DNA of 64,000 nucleotides from Rhizobium phaseoli (GTDB lineage: Bacteria; Pseudomonadota; Alphaproteobacteria; Rhizobiales; Rhizobiaceae): the NCBI RefSeq assembly GCF_003985125.1, contig NZ_ML133566.1, forward strand, positions 433,307-497,306, written 5' to 3'. Shown one piece after another: positions 62,300 through 64,000 of this stretch (its first letter is position 1; the number at the start of each line of letters is the position of its first letter). The translations under genes were made by a program, and so were the position numbers. Below the pieces are notes generated by a model that saw only the letters and a list, made by a program, of their open reading frames with translations, ran no database searches and had not been told where the DNA came from.

Positions 62300-62494
62300 A
62301 TGCTCCTCCATCGCTGATGGTTTATCCCTACGCAGGCGAACATATTTAACGTTGAAAATCAAATCTTTCGCTTGACGCCGGCGATTTTTTCTCAAGCTTT
62401 TGCTGTGGCCGGCGCCAGCCGAAAACTTCTGTCATGAATCGCCGCTATCAGGCAGAGTTCAATAAAGAAAATCGAATCGACGCCGCGAGGGCAC

Positions 62495-63748
62495 TTGCAA
62501 GACGAAATCCCATGGAGAAAAAGCCTGTTGGCGCGCATCCGGCGTGAACGGCCGGTGCTGCTTGCGGCCATCCTCAGCGCCTTGATTGCTCTTGCCGCCG
62601 GCATGAACAAGTGGGTCGTGCTCGTGCTCCTGCTCGTCATGAGCTTGACGGCGCTGTTCAACGAGGCGCCGGTGCTGAAAGCGGAGCCCGCCGAACGGGA
62701 GGAGACAGCGCCGGAAGCGCCGCCGAGCCGCCTGCCTGATGTTTCCGCCACGCTTGCCGGCCTCGATATTCCCGTCATGGTGCTGTCGGACGACGCCTCG
62801 GTGCTCTTCCAGAACCGCGCCGCCGAAAAGGCCTTCGGCGAAGTGGCGCTCGGCGCCCATATCTCGGCCCGGCTGCGCTCGCCCGGCGTGCTCGACATGG
62901 TGCGCGAAACCATCGCCACCAATGCGCCGAACCAGATCGAGCATGCCGAACGGCTGCCGTCCGAGCGCGTCTATATCGTCCGCAGCGCGCCTGTCGAATT
63001 CCAGGCCGACGGCCAGCGTGAGCGGTTCTTCATCCTCTCCTTCCGCGACATATCGGAGGTCCGGCGCATCGACCGCATGCGCTCGGATTTCGTCGCCAAT
63101 GCCAGCCACGAGCTGCGTACGCCGCTTGCCTCGCTGCGCGGCTTCATCGAGACCATCCAGGGGCCGGCGAAGAACGATCAGAAGGCGCAGGCGCAGTTCC
63201 TGGGCATCATGTTCGACCAGACGACACGCATGAGCCGGCTGGTCGACGACCTCCTGTCGCTCTCGCGCCTGGAGCTGAAATCGCATATCGCGCCGGATGA
63301 GAAGGTCGATCTGGTGCCGCTGCTCGGCCATGTCCGCGACTCGCTGGTGCCGCTGGCCAGAGACGTCGGCGTCGAGATCAACCTGCATCTGCCCGACGGC
63401 AAGGTCGAGGTGCTGGGAGACCGCGACGAGCTCGTCCAGGTCTTCGAGAACCTGATGGAAAATGCCTGCAAATACGGCCAGGAAGGCAAGGTCGTCGACG
63501 TCCGGCTGAAGAACGGCGCCGGCGGGCCGGTGGAGGTCAGCATCATCGACAAGGGGCCGGGCATCCCGGCCGAGCACGTCCCGCGTCTGACCGAACGCTT
63601 CTACCGCGTCAGCATCGAGGACAGCCGCTCGAAAAAAGGCACCGGCCTCGGCCTCGCCATCGTCAAACACATCCTCACCCGCCACCGCGCCCGCCTGATC
63701 GTCAAATCCGAAGTCGGCAAGGGCACGGATTTCACGGTGCGGTTCTGA
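62495..63748 (+). CDS. phoR: Phosphate regulon sensor kinase
   Basis: A 417-residue inner-membrane histidine kinase. Two close membrane segments (VLLAAILSALIALAAGMN and WVVLVLLLVMSLTALF) precede a PAS-like region (VSATLAGLDIPVMVLSDDAS, then DISEVRRIDRMR). The H-box is VANASHELRTPLASLRGFIE, the N-box NLMENACKYG, and the G-boxes DKGPGIPAEHVPRL and GTGLGLAIVKHIL. The absence of a large periplasmic loop is typical of PhoR, which reads phosphate status through the Pst system. The start is TTG 62495 with GAGG 5 nt upstream. The pst genes that usually follow are displaced here by a repeat and an insertion element. Confidence 0.88.
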   Translation: MQDEIPWRKSLLARIRRERPVLLAAILSALIALAAGMNKWVVLVLLLVMSLTALFNEAPVLKAEPAEREETAPEAPPSRLPDVSATLAGLDIPVMVLSDDASVLFQNRAAEKAFGEVALGAHISARLRSPGVLDMVRETIATNAPNQIEHAERLPSERVYIVRSAPVEFQADGQRERFFILSFRDISEVRRIDRMRSDFVANASHELRTPLASLRGFIETIQGPAKNDQKAQAQFLGIMFDQTTRMSRLVDDLLSLSRLELKSHIAPDEKVDLVPLLGHVRDSLVPLARDVGVEINLHLPDGKVEVLGDRDELVQVFENLMENACKYGQEGKVVDVRLKNGAGGPVEVSIIDKGPGIPAEHVPRLTERFYRVSIEDSRSKKGTGLGLAIVKHILTRHRARLIVKSEVGKGTDFTVRF

Positions 63749-63754
63749 CCGGAC

Positions 63755-63866
63755 GGAGAGGTCTGCCCCTCTCCCGGTTCGGACGGGGAGAGGGGACGTG
63801 CCAGACGAGGGGCCGAGTTAAAGTCCCCTCTCCCCGTTTGCGGGGAGAGGGTTAGGGTGAGGGGCA
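63755..63866. repeat. RIME-like intergenic mosaic element
   Basis: Two palindromes: CCCTCTCCCGGTTCGGACGG, then GGGAGAGGGGACGTGCC, and CCCCTCTCCCCGTTTGCGGG followed by GAGAGGGTTAGGGTGAGGGG. It begins 7 nt after the phoR stop codon, so it forms the 3-prime end of that transcript. Confidence 0.75.
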
Positions 63867-63954
63867 ACACCCAGGTACAGCCCGGGCAGATCCCTGACAG
63901 AATGAACCGGGTTGATGGTTGACAAGTCATAGTGCGTCGGAGGGAGGGCTTCCG

Positions 63955-64000
63955 ATGCCATTTGTGGAGACTTGTCGCATGGAAGAACGTGTTCGGATGC
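63955..64000 (+). mobile_element. 5-prime end of an IS481-like transposase gene (cut by window)
   Basis: From the ATG at 63955 the frame reads MPFVETCRMEERVRM and runs off the window. This opening closely follows the IS481 transposase start that I know as MPWKETCxMDERxRF. A strong GGAGGGAGGG lies just upstream. GACAAGTC at 63921-63928 and GACTTGTC at 63969-63976 are inverted repeats, so read-through RNA would hide the ribosome binding site. The element end probably lies near 63910-63925; the terminal repeat cannot be confirmed with one end only. Confidence 0.65.

Noticed and set aside
62429..62446. Possible Pho box CTGTCATGAAT in front of phoR
   Set aside because: Only the first half-site matches the consensus; the second 7 nt do not, so it is not listed as a site.
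1..64000. CRISPR arrays, complete prophage or toxin-antitoxin loci
   Set aside because: No regularly spaced direct repeats, no phage structural or integrase genes and no recognisable toxin-antitoxin pair were found.

Overview
The window reads as a chromosomal segment of a fast-growing Rhizobium (R. leguminosarum / R. etli type). The evidence is high GC with dense coding, gene sets typical of Rhizobiaceae (the frcR-frcBCAK fructose system, a YehZYXW-type osmoprotectant importer, ppk2 divergent from phoR), several copies of RIME-like intergenic palindromes, and a three-hairpin anti-Shine-Dalgarno small RNA of the alpha-r14 type. This is judged by eye from motifs; no database search was run.

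Layout. 0-9 kb: aldo/keto reductase, alpha-r14 sRNA, DUF900-like lipoprotein hydrolase, a FAD D-amino-acid oxidoreductase / proline-racemase-superfamily pair (hydroxyproline-type catabolism), then a CadC-like TPR regulator divergent from a cupin and a RidA protein. 9-14 kb: GGDEF-EAL protein, an MDR oxidoreductase and a TetR regulator that share a near-identical putative operator, and a manganese catalase fused to a DUF892 ferritin-like domain. 14.5-20.2 kb: a RbsD/FucU mutarotase and frcR on the minus strand, divergent from frcB, frcC, frcA and frcK. 20.3-33 kb: pyrC, diguanylate cyclase, VOC protein, DUF1772/TetR divergent pair, pyrE, fructokinase, otsA, pgi, fadD, PRC-barrel protein. With frc, these could take fructose from uptake to fructose-6-P, glucose-6-P and trehalose-6-P.

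33-42.5 kb: a beta-mannosidase gene broken by one frameshift, a glyoxalase, a four-gene osmoprotectant ABC importer, and a LysR-type regulator with two N-terminal HTH segments that overlaps cutC. 42.8-52 kb: a sugar-acid cluster (ABC importer, Zn dehydrogenase, FucU mutarotase, aldo/keto reductase, UxaA-family dehydratase) controlled by a divergent GntR/FCD regulator that also appears to carry two tandem wHTH domains. A 22-nt element is shared by the two promoter regions of this cluster. L-fucose or a related sugar is the likely substrate.

52-64 kb: membrane protein plus BacA/YddA-like ABC exporter, 14-TM MFS pump, small secreted and membrane proteins in a stretch that looks less GC-rich beside tRNA-Thr(CGU), nitronate monooxygenase, an uncharacterised single-TM protein, ppk2, phoR, and at the right edge the first codons of an IS481-like transposase.

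No CRISPR array, prophage or complete mobile element is visible. The points most worth following up are the alpha-r14 sRNA, the two tandem-HTH regulators, the paired operators, the frameshifted beta-mannosidase and a stray fragment of an frcR-like gene at 6.2 kb.
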